Below, piece after piece: positions 54,901-64,000 of a DNA stretch of 64,000 nucleotides; position 1 is the first letter of the stretch, and each line of letters opens with the position of its first letter. Both the position numbers and the translations under genes were made by a program. The notes beneath the pieces are model-generated. The model did no database searches, was not told the origin of the DNA, and saw only the letters and a list, made by a program, of their open reading frames with translations. This DNA is from Burkholderiales bacterium (GTDB lineage: Bacteria; Pseudomonadota; Gammaproteobacteria; Burkholderiales; Burkholderiaceae_C): the NCBI GenBank assembly GCA_017302655.1, contig JAFLDE010000013.1:1-64000 (forward strand), given 5' to 3'.

Positions 54901-55547
54901 CGCGCGCGCAGATCCTGGGTGCCGCCATCAACACCTTCGCGCAGGGCGTGGCCTACTTCCACGCCGGCATCGACACCTTGCGCAGCAAGAGCGGCGACCG
55001 CAACAGCTACGACGCCGGCGACTGGTTCAACCGCATCGACTGGACCTACCAGGACAACTTCTGGGCCACCGGCCTACCCATGCAGGGCGAGAACAGCGGC
55101 AACTGGGACGTGCTCAAGCCCTTGCTGGCCAACCCGGCCATCAAGCCGACGGCGGCCGACATCGCCTGGACGCGCGACGCCTTCCGCGACCTGCTGCGCA
55201 TCCGCGCCAGCAGCACCCTGCTGCGGCTGCGCACCGCCGACGACATCAAGACCCGCCTGCGCTTCCACAACACCGGGGCGAGCCTGGACCCGACGGTGGT
55301 CATCGGCGCCATCGACGGCAACGGCTACGCCGGGGCGAACTTCGCCGAGCTCGTCTACGTCATCAACGTCGACAAGCAGGCCAAGCAGCTCACCGTGGAC
55401 GCCCTGAAGGGCAAGGCCTACCGCCTGCACCCGGTGCAAGCTGCGGCCACCGCCGCCGATGCCCGCCTGCGCGCCAGCGCCAGCTACGACAACGCCACCG
55501 GAAGCTTCAACGTGCCGGCGCGCAGCGCGGTGGTGTTCGTTCGCTGA
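51984..55547 (+). CDS. pulA: Secreted pullulanase-type alpha-1,6-glucosidase lipoprotein (GH13)
   Basis: 1187 residues from the ATG at 51984, preceded by GGGGGA at seven bases; an ATG five codons earlier is the alternative. A lipoprotein signal ([12 protein letters not shown], lipobox LTAC) leads into Gly- and Pro/Ala-rich linkers. Two CBM41-like starch-binding modules follow ([37 protein letters not shown]), then a CBM48-like domain and the GH13 barrel. Catalytic motifs: [11 protein letters not shown] (the pullulanase NWGYDP signature), [17 protein letters not shown] (nucleophile Asp792), LLGEGWNF (acid/base Glu822) and VENHDNHT (Asp951). It debranches starch, glycogen or pullulan at the cell surface. 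Confidence 0.93.
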   Translation: MGARSNWRVWGVSLVMALLTACGGGGGGGSAPAPVPPAPPPAPAPDARLAQGNAAFQTVLDAQPAQTGTGGGGGGGGTTEPTTFTVHYQRTDGQYAGWQIHTWGAGKDPGWNNGHNATSTDGFGAVYEVPLAQTTGDVGYLFHKGDDKDHGGVDQKFTLKAGKNEIWRKQGDPNTYLSAAAAGAPPPTLDLETVRVRYKRFDGQYAAWGLHLWNGSGLDVNRLPGVAIDQWSNAVAFSAMPGHVAGASEVVFDIPVLNPKADASRTRLEFIIHGKAPNENDKDGRNDSIVVRFNDLTVKNRVGEVWLVQGDSTVYTAEPDLRRANIDEARAFWLNKQLIQWPMVDSSGTVKLYHSAAAQIVAVKGEAVRGAEGSVTLEAFSGSVPAAAAERFKWIAAGARFKLPDSQAANLGTLLKSQLVIVQENAQGQVQNATSLQHAGALDDLYAAAASVNDLGVSVGSASTRFKLWAPTAQKVLVFTYPNASGDAETVLDASFDAATGVWTASSSSDLSGKAYRYAVEVVVRGVGRVRNLVTDPYSVALTADGKRSGVLSLQAGATKPNGWDASNIPATVQATPDMSIYELHVRDFSAADATVSAANRGRYLAFSEAGSNGMKHLKALAEAGLTDVHLLPAYDFSSVPETGCTTPAPVGGAADETQQATVKATQGGDCFNWGYDPQHFNAPEGSYSSDANDLAKRVLEFRQMVMGLHTAGLRVGMDVVYNHTSTSGQRERSVLDRVVPGYYHRSNDRGGIEQSTCCENTATEHLMMGKLMSDSVLLWAREYKIASFRFDLMGHQPRSVMEAIKARLKTELGRDVQLLGEGWNFGEVVDGRRFVQASQLSLNGSGIGTFNDRLRDQVRGTSFGEGTGFVANQGFVNGLFYDANVHGGGKSKGDLGWANDVVKAGLAGSIRSYTLTTSWGATQKLEELGGQTIGYVLEPGEVVNYVENHDNHTLFDLNAFRLPVTTSREDRARAQILGAAINTFAQGVAYFHAGIDTLRSKSGDRNSYDAGDWFNRIDWTYQDNFWATGLPMQGENSGNWDVLKPLLANPAIKPTAADIAWTRDAFRDLLRIRASSTLLRLRTADDIKTRLRFHNTGASLDPTVVIGAIDGNGYAGANFAELVYVINVDKQAKQLTVDALKGKAYRLHPVQAAATAADARLRASASYDNATGSFNVPARSAVVFVR

Positions 55548-55588
55548 AGCACCGATCGAGGGAAAGCCGGCCCGAGTCGGCGGGGGCG

Positions 55589-55618
55589 AAAAAAAGCCCG
55601 GGCCATGAAGGCCCGGGC
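55589..55618 (-). terminator. Rho-independent terminator of the PEP-CTERM gene
   Basis: On the minus strand a perfect nine-base stem GCCCGGGCC / GGCCCGGGC with a five-base loop is followed by seven T (aaaaaaa at 55589-55595 on the plus strand). It lies 27 bases after the PEP-CTERM gene stop. On the plus strand the same stem follows pulA but has no T-run. Confidence 0.9.
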
Positions 55619-55644
55619 CTGCGATCTCAGCGCGGCGGTGTCGC

Positions 55645-56184
55645 TCAGGCGCGGCGGCGCTGCGCGGCGCCCAGGGCCAGCAGGGCGAAGCCGGCCAAGG
55701 CCAGGCTGCCGGGCAGCGGCACGTTGTTGTCCCGCACCCGTTCGAAGGTGGCGATGGACAGGCTGTTGTTGTCGTTGCGGCCGCCGTCGAACGAGCCGAA
55801 GGCGCCGCTGAAGTTGTTCCCCGGAGTGTCTCGCCAGCCGGTGAACCAGGTGCGTTCCACGGCGGTGAAGTCGACGATCAGCTGGAAGCCTTGGCTTGTG
55901 GCATCGCTGAAGCCAGGGGTGGTGTCGAAGTTGGCGGCGTTCACGGCGGCCAGCAGATCTTGCGTGGCGGCCAGGCCATTGGCAGCCGTGAACGGCAGCA
56001 GCGGGCCGCCAAGGCCGAAGACGTCGTTGAAGGTGGTGAACCCATCGTCATCCTGGTGGAAGGTGACGTTGTAGGTGTTGCCCAGGATGGTCACGCCATT
56101 GAGCGTGCTGGTGATGATGGCGGCTTGCGCGCCGAATCCGGCGAGGCCAAGCGCCAGGGTGGCGCAGAGGGTCTTGAGTTTCAT
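55645..56184 (-). CDS. PEP-CTERM-type sorting-signal protein (VPLP variant)
   Basis: 179 residues. MKLKTLCATLALGLAGFGAQA is a signal peptide. The mature part is Asn/Asp/Gly/Phe-rich with no enzyme motif. The C-terminus has the tripartite exosortase signal: VPLPGSLALAG, a hydrophobic helix (FALLALGAA) and QRRRA. The usual PEP is PLP here, a recurrent variant. Exosortase A would cut near this motif and hand the protein to the surface glycan made by the locus at 1-22 kb. AAGGA lies before the ATG. A sigma-54-type promoter is upstream and a strong terminator downstream, so it is a single-gene unit. Confidence 0.85.
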   Translation of the reverse strand: MKLKTLCATLALGLAGFGAQAAIITSTLNGVTILGNTYNVTFHQDDDGFTTFNDVFGLGGPLLPFTAANGLAATQDLLAAVNAANFDTTPGFSDATSQGFQLIVDFTAVERTWFTGWRDTPGNNFSGAFGSFDGGRNDNNSLSIATFERVRDNNVPLPGSLALAGFALLALGAAQRRRA

Positions 56185-56221
56185 GGGGATTCCTTGTGTA
56201 GCAACTGATACGGGCTCGGCT

Positions 56222-56238
56222 AAGCACTTGTCGTGCCA
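56222..56238 (-). promoter_or_regulatory. Sigma-54 (RpoN) promoter of the PEP-CTERM gene
   Basis: On the minus strand TGGCACGACAAGTGCTT matches the -24/-12 consensus TGGCACG-N4-TTGCW with a single mismatch; the GG and GC dinucleotides are ten bases apart, as required. The start of transcription would fall near 56212, giving a leader of about 28 bases containing AAGGA. PEP-CTERM genes of exosortase A bacteria have been reported to depend on RpoN with the PrsK/PrsR two-component system, which fits well. Confidence 0.75.
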
Positions 56239-56328
56239 GGATGAGATTCATATAGGCACCACAGGACTTGAGCGATCGATCCAGCTCAGGTTCGGCCGGG
56301 CTCCAGGGCCGTTCAGCCGGCGCATGTC

Positions 56329-56357
56329 AAAAACGACGACACCCCCATGTGAGGGTG
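56329..56357 (-). terminator. Weak candidate terminator after the Ser/Thr kinase gene
   Basis: On the minus strand CACCC / GGGTG forms a five-base stem with one extra G-T pair, followed after six bases by five T. It lies about 60 bases past the kinase stop. The gap before the T-run makes it uncertain. The rest of the 56185-56417 interval holds the sigma-54 promoter and nothing else I can support. Confidence 0.3.
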
Positions 56358-56417
56358 CATGGCCGCGTACCGGCGCTCGGCCGGCTGACGGCTGGGGAGG
56401 GCTGGGGGGGATGGGCG

Positions 56418-58958
56418 TCAGGCCAGCAGCACGCGACAGTCGCTCGGTGCGCGCGTCTGCCATGGGCTGTCGGCCGGCAGAGCGGCGAGCAGCGCCTGCT
56501 GCGCATCGGCGGCGGCCTGCGGCGAGCCGTCAGCCCAGGCCTGCAGCAGGCGCAGGCGCAGGTGAAGCGGGTGACCTGCCGGCTGCGGCAGGCGCTGCAA
56601 GGCCAGCGCCGTATCAGCCCCCGCCGCCGCTCGGTCTCCCTGCCGGAGCCTGATGCATCCCCGCAAGGCCAGCGCGCGGGCGGCGTCCATGCCTGAGTCG
56701 CTGGCGTCCAGCCCGCGCAAGCTTTGCAACGCGGCGGCCGCGTCGTCAGCCTGCAGGTCGAGCAGCGCCTGTTGACGGCGCAGACGCTGGCTGAACAGCG
56801 ACTGGGCGGACACGCCCGCCTGGGTGGCGTGCTGCTGGGCGTCTCGCTGCGATGTGCTTGCTTCTTCCCAGCGCCCCTGCTGTGCCTGCGCAGCGGCCAA
56901 GCCGGAGAGTGACAGCGCCCGCTCCAGGCCGGCAGCGCCCGATGGCAATTCGCGCAGGATGGCGAGCGCGGCATCCGGGCGCGCGGCCAGCAACTCCAGC
57001 TGCGCGGCTGCGCGCAGCACCCGATGCCGTTCGCCTTCGCTGGCGCTTCGGGCCGCCAGCGTACGAAGCGCATCGGCAGCAGGGTGTGGGCTGTCGAGCA
57101 AGCCGTCCAGCAACAATCCCAGCCATTCCAGCCGCAAGGCGGTCGCGCTCTTGCGCGCATGGCCGGGCGCCAGGTTCTGCACCTCGCGCAGGGTCTGTCG
57201 GCTCTCCTCCAACTGGCCGGCGAACAGTGCCGCACCGGCCAGGGTCTCGAGCGCGTCGATGCGCTGGTCGATGTAGCTGGGTGGCGCTTGGCGGCTGGCT
57301 TCGACCATGGCGCGCGCCTGCAGCAGGCCCTCGCGCTCGTCGGCATGGCGCGTGCTCAGCAGCCAGAGCGCGTAGCGTGCGCTGCCGTGGCTGGTGGCGC
57401 ATTCCGGGTCAGGCAGGCCGCAAGCCTGCAGCGCTTGGTGCGCCAGGCGCTCGGCGCGCTGACGCTCGGCGGCATCGCCCCACACCAGCAGGGAAGCCAG
57501 GTAGGCGCGCGCGCGGTTGTGCAGCGGGTCGGCCACCGGCGCATGATTGGCGTAGAGCGCGAGCGCTTCCTCCAGGGTGGCACGCGCATCGGCCCATTGC
57601 TGCAGTTTGATCTGCACACGCGCCAACTCGCCCAGCACCTCGGCGCGCACGCGCGGCGCATCGGGAAAGCTGTCGCGTGCGCGGCGGGCGGCGGCAGCCA
57701 GCAGTTCAGCACCGCTCACCGAACTCCGGCCAGCGGCCGGCTCGGCATCGCTGTACATGTCGCTGATGAAGCGTCGCACCTCGTCGCCTCGCTCGGACTG
57801 GGCGCGCGCATGCAGGCTTTGTTGCGCCGCCATGCCGAGCGCACCGCCCAACAGCAGCACGCCGCCAAGACCGGCCACTGCCGTGCGCCGGTTGCGGCGC
57901 AACCAAAGCCGCGCGCGCGCCATCCAGGAACTGCGCCGCGCGCTGACCGGGCGCTGCTCCAGCACCGCACGCAGGTCGTCGAGCAGGTGTTCGGCCGAGG
58001 CGTAGCGCTGTTCGGCTTCCTTGGCCAGGCACTTCATCAGCACCGCGTCCAGGTCGGGCGAGAGGCGCGGGGACTCCACTTTGGTGTACAGCACCGCGTG
58101 CAAGGCCTGCGGCAACGTGGCCTCGGGCTCGCCATAGGGCAGGCGGCCGGTGAGCAGTTCGTACAGCAACACGCCGAAGGCGTAGAGATCGGTGGCGGTG
58201 GTGATGGCGCCGCCGCTGACCTGTTCCGGCGCGGCGTAGCGCGGCGTCAGCAGCTGCGCAACATCCTGCGTGAGCGCTGCGGCGCCCGGCGGCTGGGCGA
58301 GCAGTTTGGCGATGCCGAAGTCGAGCAGCTTGACCTCGCCCTGCGCGCTGACCATCACGTTGCTGGGCTTGAGGTCGCGGTGCACGACCAGGCGTCGATG
58401 CGCATGGCCCAGGGCGTCGAGCACCTGCAGCGCCAGGTGCAGTCGCGCCTCGCGCCCCAACTCCCTCTCGGCCGCGTACTGCGTGATGGGCAGGCCTTCG
58501 ACCAGTTCCAGCGCCAGGAAGGGGTGGCCTTGCGCGTCGGCCCCGGCGTCGTAGAGGCGGGCGATATGCGGGTGATCCAGCGCCACCAGCACGTCGCGTT
58601 CGCGCGCGAAGCGTTCCGCCAGGCTGCCGTCCAGATGCAGCGGCAGCTTCAGTGCCACGGTGCGTTGCAGGCGGCCTTCCACGGGCTCGGCGCGCCAGAC
58701 TTCGGCCATGCCGCCGCGCCCGATGCAGGCGGCCAGGCGCCAGGCGGCGATGCGCTCGCCCGCCCGGTGCCGGGATTGCGAGGCTTGCAGGGCAGGGCGC
58801 CGCGTGGGGGTGTCCAGCGCCGCGAGCATGCGGCGCAGGCGTTGCTGCAGGGGCGCTTCCACATCGGCAAGCAGGGCTTCGCGTGCCGTCGCCGGCAAGG
58901 CCGCCAGGGCGTCGAACAGGTCGAGCGCACGGCGGTCTTCCTCGCGCGCATCAGTCAC
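56418..58958 (-). CDS. Transmembrane serine/threonine protein kinase with TPR-like C-terminus
   Basis: 846 residues. After an N-terminal helical region, a PknB-type kinase domain spans about 70-335: CIGRGGMAEVWRAE (Gly-loop), TVALKLPLHL (Lys), VVHRDLKPSNVMVS, VKLLDFGIAKLL, TPRYAAPEQVSGGAI. One membrane helix (AVAGLGGVLLLGGALGMAA, near 365) separates it from a long Ala/Leu/Arg-rich helical-repeat region of TPR character, presumably periplasmic. Kinases of this design commonly follow an ECF sigma factor gene, as here with an eight-base overlap. The signal and targets are unknown. Confidence 0.9.
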   Translation of the reverse strand: MTDAREEDRRALDLFDALAALPATAREALLADVEAPLQQRLRRMLAALDTPTRRPALQASQSRHRAGERIAAWRLAACIGRGGMAEVWRAEPVEGRLQRTVALKLPLHLDGSLAERFARERDVLVALDHPHIARLYDAGADAQGHPFLALELVEGLPITQYAAERELGREARLHLALQVLDALGHAHRRLVVHRDLKPSNVMVSAQGEVKLLDFGIAKLLAQPPGAAALTQDVAQLLTPRYAAPEQVSGGAITTATDLYAFGVLLYELLTGRLPYGEPEATLPQALHAVLYTKVESPRLSPDLDAVLMKCLAKEAEQRYASAEHLLDDLRAVLEQRPVSARRSSWMARARLWLRRNRRTAVAGLGGVLLLGGALGMAAQQSLHARAQSERGDEVRRFISDMYSDAEPAAGRSSVSGAELLAAAARRARDSFPDAPRVRAEVLGELARVQIKLQQWADARATLEEALALYANHAPVADPLHNRARAYLASLLVWGDAAERQRAERLAHQALQACGLPDPECATSHGSARYALWLLSTRHADEREGLLQARAMVEASRQAPPSYIDQRIDALETLAGAALFAGQLEESRQTLREVQNLAPGHARKSATALRLEWLGLLLDGLLDSPHPAADALRTLAARSASEGERHRVLRAAAQLELLAARPDAALAILRELPSGAAGLERALSLSGLAAAQAQQGRWEEASTSQRDAQQHATQAGVSAQSLFSQRLRRQQALLDLQADDAAAALQSLRGLDASDSGMDAARALALRGCIRLRQGDRAAAGADTALALQRLPQPAGHPLHLRLRLLQAWADGSPQAAADAQQALLAALPADSPWQTRAPSDCRVLLA

Positions 58959-59465
58959 GCAGCAGCCCGTGCAGAAAGGCCTTGGCGCGCTGCCAGTCGC
59001 GCTTCACCGTGGGTTCGGAGACGCCCAGCAACTCGGCCACCTCCTGCACCTCCAGACCCAACACGGCGCGCAGCTGTGCGACCTCGAACAGCCGTTCGTC
59101 GAGCTGTGCCAGGCGCTCCAGCGCTTCGTTCAGTACCAGCAGCTGCTCGGGATTGGCGGCACCATCGGCCACCTCGGCGCCCAGTGTCAGCGGCAGCATC
59201 TCGGAGTGCCGCTTGGCGGCCAGTCGTTCGCGCGCCATGTCCACCAGCAGATGGCGCATGGCCCGGCTGGCGTAGGCAAGGAACTGCGCTCGGTTGGCGA
59301 AGCGCAGGTCGGTGCGGTGCTGCATGTCCAGGAACAACTCGTGCGCCAGGGTGGCAGCCGAAATGGGCGCACGCTCGCCGGCCAGGCGCCGCCGCGCCAG
59401 CTGCAGCAGCGCCTCGTAGCTGGTCGCGAAGGCGCTGCCGACGGTCTGGTCGCCGCCGGCGTCCA

Positions 59466-59466
<1 letters not shown>
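58951..59466 (-). CDS. ECF-type RNA polymerase sigma factor
   Basis: 171 residues from MDAGGDQTVGSAFATSY; earlier in-frame starts lie inside kdsA. Region 2 is visible as RRRLAGERAPISAATLAHEL and FLAYASRAMRHLLVDMARER, and region 4 as VQEVAELLGVSEPTVKRDWQ, the helix-turn-helix for the -35. The pattern fits the TIGR02999-like subgroup encoded next to Ser/Thr kinases, where kinase signalling is thought to replace an anti-sigma factor. Its start overlaps the kdsA stop by one base and its end overlaps the kinase start. Confidence 0.88.
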
Positions 59467-60344
<878 letters not shown>

Positions 60345-61847
60345 TCAGGCCAGCGCCGGTGCCCCTGCAGCCCGCAACGCGCCCTGCCAGAGCAGCGCGT
60401 TGGCGCGCTCGATGTCAGGCGCCAGGTAGTGGTCGGCGGGCATGCTGGCGCAGTGCTGACGCAGCGACGCGTGCAGGGCTTCCAGCGGAGGCGAGCTGGC
60501 CAGGGGACGCAGGAAGTCGACGCCCTGCGCGGCCGCCAGGAACTCGATGGCCACGATGTGCGCGCTGTTGTCCAGCATGGCATGCAGGCGGCGCGCGGCG
60601 AAGGTGGCCATGCTCACATGGTCCTCCTGGTTGGCACTGGTGGGCAGGCTGTCCACACTGGCCGGGTGGGCCAGGCTCTTGTTCTCGCTGGCCAGGGCGG
60701 CGGCGGTCACATGGGCAATCATGAAGCCGCTGTGCAGGCCGGCGTCCGCCGTGAGGAAGGGCGGCAGGCGCGAGATGCCGGGATCGATGAGCATGGCGAT
60801 GCGCCGCTCGGCGATGGCGCCCACTTCGGCGATGGCCAGCGCCAAGCCGTCGGCCGCCAGGGCCACGGGTTCGGCGTGGAAATTGCCACCGCTGACCATC
60901 AAGTCGTCGAACACCAGGGGGTTGTCGGTCACCGCATTGGCTTCGCGCACCAGCACCTGCGCGGCGTGACGGGCCTGGTCCAGGCAGGCACCCATGACCT
61001 GCGGCTGGCAGCGCAGGCAGTAGGGGTCCTGCACGCGTTCGTCGCCTTCCTGATGCGAGGCACGGATGGCGCTGCCCGCCAGCAGCTCGCGGTAGACGGC
61101 CGCCACCTCGATCTGTCCCGGCTGGCCGCGCACCGCGTGGATGCGCGCGTCGAAGGGGCCGTCGCTGCCGCGCGCGGCGTCCAGGCTCAGCGCGCCGCTG
61201 GCCAGCGCGCTGGCGAACAGGGTCTCGAAGCGGATCAGCGCGTGCAGGGCCAGCGCCGTGCTGGCTTGCGTGCCATTGATGAGCGCCAGGCCTTCCTTGG
61301 CCGCGAGCGTCAGAGGCTTCAAGCCCAGGCGCTGCAGCTCGGGCAGGGCAGGGCGGCGCTCACCGTTCACCAGCGCCTCGCCCTCGCCCATCAGGGCCAG
61401 GGTCATGTGCGAGAGCGGCGCCAGATCGCCACTGGCTCCCACCGAACCCTGCACCGGCACGTAGGGCAGGAAGCCGGCGTTGAAGGCGTCGAGCAGGGCC
61501 TGCACCACCTCGCGGCGCACGCCGCTGAAGCCGCGCGCAAGGCTCGCCGCCTTGGTGGCGAGCATCAGCCGCACCACGGCCGGCGACATGGGCGCGCCCA
61601 CCCCCACGCTGTGGCTGCGGATCAGGTTCAGCTGCAGCGCCTGCAGTTGGTCCTTGGCGATGCGCGTGCTCGCCAGCTTGCCAAAGCCCGTGTTCACGCC
61701 GTAGACGGGGGCGTCGCCCGCGGCCGCATCGGCCACCAGCTGGCTGGACGCGTCGATCGCCGACCAGTCGGCCAGCTCCAGGGTGAGGCCCCCAGCGGCC
61801 ATGGCGCGCAACTGCGCGAGGTCGAGGTGTCCGGGCAAGAGTTTCAT
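60345..61847 (-). CDS. hutH: Histidine ammonia-lyase
   Basis: 500 residues. [15 protein letters not shown] supplies the Ala-Ser-Gly that cyclises to the MIO group. [37 protein letters not shown] and [18 protein letters not shown] are the other active-site stretches. It deaminates histidine to urocanate. It follows hutU on the same strand with a 142-base gap that contains a palindromic repeat, and should belong to the HutC-controlled operon. Confidence 0.96.
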   Translation of the reverse strand: MKLLPGHLDLAQLRAMAAGGLTLELADWSAIDASSQLVADAAAGDAPVYGVNTGFGKLASTRIAKDQLQALQLNLIRSHSVGVGAPMSPAVVRLMLATKAASLARGFSGVRREVVQALLDAFNAGFLPYVPVQGSVGASGDLAPLSHMTLALMGEGEALVNGERRPALPELQRLGLKPLTLAAKEGLALINGTQASTALALHALIRFETLFASALASGALSLDAARGSDGPFDARIHAVRGQPGQIEVAAVYRELLAGSAIRASHQEGDERVQDPYCLRCQPQVMGACLDQARHAAQVLVREANAVTDNPLVFDDLMVSGGNFHAEPVALAADGLALAIAEVGAIAERRIAMLIDPGISRLPPFLTADAGLHSGFMIAHVTAAALASENKSLAHPASVDSLPTSANQEDHVSMATFAARRLHAMLDNSAHIVAIEFLAAAQGVDFLRPLASSPPLEALHASLRQHCASMPADHYLAPDIERANALLWQGALRAAGAPALA

Positions 61848-61922
61848 GTTGAGGGCTCCATGGCGTTCCTCGGCAAGCAGGCCGCACGCCGCAAACGGGG
61901 TTGATCAAGTGCCACCGTGGAA

Positions 61923-61987
61923 CCGGCTCTGCCGGGCCACCGGTGGCGCCCCCTTGAGGGGGTGGCGGCGCAGCCGCCTCGGGGGGG
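61923..61987. repeat. Multi-hairpin palindromic repeat between hutU and hutH
   Basis: Four inverted repeats follow one another: ccggc-tct-gccgg (61923-61935), the perfect palindrome gccaccggtggc (61936-61947), ccccc-ttga-ggggg (61949-61962) and ggcggc-gca-gccgcc (61964-61978), then a G-run. The sequence resembles repeats scattered between genes in Rubrivivax/Leptothrix-type genomes. Inside an operon mRNA it could stabilise the upstream hutU message or lower hutH expression. Confidence 0.7.
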
Positions 61988-61989
61988 AG

Positions 61990-63645
61990 TCAAGCCAGCG
62001 AGGGCAGGTCGAGTTGCTGGGTGCGGGCGCAGGCCAGGGCTTGGTCGTAGCCGGCGTCGGCATGGCGCATGACGCCGGTGGCGGGGTCGTTCCAGAGCAC
62101 GCGCTTCAAGCGCGCTGCGGCGGCCGGCGTGCCGTCGGCCACGATGACCACGCCGCTGTGCTGGCTGTAGCCCATGCCGACGCCGCCGCCGTGGTGCAGG
62201 CTCACCCAGGTGGCGCCGCCGGCGGTGTTCAGGAGGGCGTTGAGCAGCGGCCAGTCGGAGACGGCATCCGAGCCGTCCTGCATGCTCTCGGTCTCGCGGT
62301 TCGGGCTGGCCACCGAGCCGCAGTCGAGGTGGTCGCGGCCGATGACGATGGGGGCCTTCAGCTCGCCCTTGGCCACCATCTCGTTGAAGGCCAGACCGGC
62401 AAGGTGGCGCTGGCCCAGGCCCAGCCAGCAGATGCGCGCCGGCAGACCCTGGAAGGCGATGCGTTCGCGCGCCATGTCCAGCCAGCGGTGCACGCGGGTC
62501 TCCTCGGGGAAGAGTTCCTTGATCTTTGCGTCGGTCTTGTAGATGTCCTCGGGGTCGCCCGAGAGCGCCACCCAGCGGAAGGGCCCGCGCCCCTCGCAGA
62601 ACTGCGGGCGCACGTAAGCGGGCACGAAGCCGGGGAAACCGAAGGCGCTCTTCACGCCTTCGTCAAACGCGACCTGGCGGATGTTGTTGCCGTAGTCCAC
62701 CACGGGCACGCCCATGCCCTGGAAGTCGAGCATGGCGCGCACGTGCACCGCGCAGGCCTGGGCGGCGGCGGTCTTCAGCGTCTCGTGACGGGCGGGGTCG
62801 GCCGCGGCGGCGCGCCAGGTCTCCACGCTCCAGCCGATGGGCAGGTAGCCGTTGATGAGGTCATGGGCGCTGGTCTGGTCGGTGACGAGATCAGGCCGCA
62901 CCCCGCGCAACACCATCTCGGGCAAGAGTTCGGCAGCGTTGCCGAGCAGGCCGATCGACACCGCCTTGCCCTCCGCCGTGTACCGGGCAATGCGCGCCAG
63001 GGCGTCGTCGAGGTTCGCGGCCTGTTCGTCCAGGTAGCGGGTCTTCAGACGGAAGTCGATGCGGCTTTGCTGGCACTCGATGTTCAGCGAGCAGGCGCCG
63101 GCAAAGCTGGCCGCCAGCGGCTGCGCGCCGCCCATGCCCCCGAGCCCAGCCGTCAGGATCCAACGGCCGGCCCAGCTGCCTGCGTAATGCTGTCGGCCGG
63201 CCTCGGCAAAGGTCTCGTAGGTGCCCTGCACGATGCCCTGGGTGCCGATGTAGATCCAGCTGCCCGCCGTCATCTGCCCGTACATCATCAGGCCCTTGCG
63301 GTCGAGCTCGTTGAAGTGCTCCCAGTTCGCCCAGGCTGGCACCAGATTGCTGTTTGCCAGCAGCACGCGTGGCGCGTCGGGGTGGCTGGGGAACACGCCC
63401 ACCGGCTTGCCGCTCTGGATGAGCAGGGTCTGGTCGTCCTCCAGGCGCTGCAGCACCTCCAGGATGCGCTCGAAGGCCGGCCAGTTGCGCGCGGCCTTGC
63501 CGATGCCGCCGTAGACCACCAGGTCCTCGGGCCGCTCGGCCACCTCGGGGTCGAGGTTGTTCTGGATCATGCGGAAGGCGGCTTCGGTGAGCCAGCTCTT
63601 GCAATGCAGCTGGCTGCCCCTGGGGGCGCGGACTGTGCGACTCAT
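61990..63645 (-). CDS. hutU: Urocanate hydratase
   Basis: 551 residues from [18 protein letters not shown], with AGGAG eight bases upstream; an earlier in-frame ATG would overlap the operator. [48 protein letters not shown] (NAD binding), [19 protein letters not shown] and [15 protein letters not shown] are characteristic. It hydrates urocanate to imidazolonepropionate. It is transcribed away from hutC across a 73-base region that holds the HutC operator, and is followed by hutH. The genes for the later hut steps are not in the window. Confidence 0.96.
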   Translation of the reverse strand: MSRTVRAPRGSQLHCKSWLTEAAFRMIQNNLDPEVAERPEDLVVYGGIGKAARNWPAFERILEVLQRLEDDQTLLIQSGKPVGVFPSHPDAPRVLLANSNLVPAWANWEHFNELDRKGLMMYGQMTAGSWIYIGTQGIVQGTYETFAEAGRQHYAGSWAGRWILTAGLGGMGGAQPLAASFAGACSLNIECQQSRIDFRLKTRYLDEQAANLDDALARIARYTAEGKAVSIGLLGNAAELLPEMVLRGVRPDLVTDQTSAHDLINGYLPIGWSVETWRAAAADPARHETLKTAAAQACAVHVRAMLDFQGMGVPVVDYGNNIRQVAFDEGVKSAFGFPGFVPAYVRPQFCEGRGPFRWVALSGDPEDIYKTDAKIKELFPEETRVHRWLDMARERIAFQGLPARICWLGLGQRHLAGLAFNEMVAKGELKAPIVIGRDHLDCGSVASPNRETESMQDGSDAVSDWPLLNALLNTAGGATWVSLHHGGGVGMGYSQHSGVVIVADGTPAAAARLKRVLWNDPATGVMRHADAGYDQALACARTQQLDLPSLA

Positions 63646-63678
63646 GGTGGAACTCCTGGAGCGAGGCGGCGATTCTGG

Positions 63679-63690
63679 TTGTCTAGACAA
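63679..63690. promoter_or_regulatory. HutC operator in the hutU-hutC divergent promoter region
   Basis: TTGTCTAGACAA is a perfect 12-base palindrome centred in the 73 bases between the two start codons. It matches the TTGT-TA-ACAA pattern of HutC/GntR-family operators. Repressor bound here could block both hutU and hutC; urocanate is the known inducer of HutC. Confidence 0.8.
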
Positions 63691-63718
63691 GTTTGGTCAA
63701 GTGGGGCCAGAATGCGCC

Positions 63719-64000
63719 ATGGCCACATACAGCGAGATCCAGGACTGGCTGCGCGCCGGCATCCGCGAGGGGCGCTGGCGCGCCGGCGACCGCCTGCCCA
63801 GCGAGGCCGAGCTGTGCGCGCAATTCCAGGTCAGCCGCATGACGGTCAACCGCGCGCTGCGCGAGTTGCAGCAGCTGGGTCTGGTGCGGCGCGAGCAGGG
63901 CCGCGGCAGCTTTGTGGCTGAGCTGACCCGCGTGGCCGCCCGCCTGGAACTGCGCGACCTGCACGCCTCGGCCTCCGAGCGCGGCCACCACCACGCCAGC
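63719..64000 (+). CDS. hutC: Histidine utilisation repressor HutC, N-terminal part (3' end outside window)
   Basis: 94 codons are visible, running off the window. ATYSEIQDWLRAGIREGRW, RAGDRLPSEAELCAQFQVS then RMTVNRALRELQQLGLVRRE form the GntR winged helix-turn-helix, with GRGSFVAE as the wing. The ligand-binding UTRA domain would follow beyond the end. Divergent position from hutU with a palindromic operator between them supports HutC rather than another GntR regulator. Confidence 0.9.
   Translation, partial: MATYSEIQDWLRAGIREGRWRAGDRLPSEAELCAQFQVSRMTVNRALRELQQLGLVRREQGRGSFVAELTRVAARLELRDLHASASERGHHHAS

Noticed and set aside
51885..54962. Open frame of 1025 codons antisense to the pullulanase gene
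   Set aside because: Composition (His/Val/Gln/Ala-rich) and lack of motifs mark it as a high-G+C shadow; the pullulanase on the other strand has all catalytic motifs.

Overview
The window looks like chromosomal DNA of a GC-rich betaproteobacterium, most likely a Burkholderiales member of the Rubrivivax/Leptothrix/Ideonella/Roseateles type. This is an inference from the gene set: an exosortase A (XrtA/PEP-CTERM) exopolysaccharide locus, ubiJ-ubiB, fmdB-DUF502-aspS, hutC/hutUH, RNase E and a Burkholderiales-like palindromic intergenic repeat. About 50 protein genes cover almost all of it. I found no rRNA, tRNA, CRISPR array, insertion sequence or phage gene.

1-22.4 kb is one large polysaccharide locus of the exosortase A type. 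It opens with the end of an asparagine-synthase-like amidotransferase, an O-ligase/polymerase-type membrane protein and a polysaccharide deacetylase. A long minus-strand operon (12.4 to 3.2 kb) then carries an acyl carrier protein, exosortase-associated hydrolases 2 and 1, a DegT-type aminotransferase, two FemAB-like acyltransferases around a glycosyltransferase, a TPR protein and an asparagine-synthase-like protein with no glutaminase cysteine. Three glycosyltransferases (12.6-15.8 kb), a flippase, a complete AsnB, an acyl-CoA ligase and a PLP-dependent decarboxylase complete it. The 5-9 kb and 16-19.5 kb stretches are visibly poorer in G+C than their surroundings and look like exchangeable cassettes. 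The exosortase gene itself is not in the window.

22.4-30 kb is housekeeping: an orphan XdhC/CoxG pair, RNase E with a clear terminator and a long upstream region, RluC with an in-frame palindromic insert, and a type II NADH dehydrogenase. 30-38.5 kb is a second, minus-strand polysaccharide operon: undecaprenyl-phosphate hexose transferase, EpsL-like outer-membrane protein, GalE, ManC and RfbBDAC. It supplies dTDP-rhamnose, GDP-mannose and UDP-galactose, presumably for the same polymer.

38.6-51.8 kb runs on the plus strand: ubiJ-ubiB, a sodium/solute symporter, fmdB, DUF502, aspS, a CsgG-like lipoprotein, then an overlapping chain nudB, hybrid histidine kinase, response-regulator diguanylate cyclase, a phosphoesterase and cardiolipin synthase B. 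A secreted pullulanase lipoprotein follows. At 55.6 kb lies a small PEP-CTERM-like protein, a candidate exosortase substrate, preceded by a near-consensus sigma-54 promoter. The rest is a Ser/Thr kinase and ECF sigma factor pair overlapping kdsA, and the histidine-utilisation genes hutH, hutU and divergent hutC with a perfect palindromic operator.

The most interesting material is the conserved but biochemically unexplained acyl-activation module of the exosortase locus (ACP, ligase, decarboxylase and two hydrolases with abnormal nucleophile positions), the FemAB/Asn-synthase cassette, the sigma-54 promoter of the PEP-CTERM gene, and the coding palindrome in rluC.
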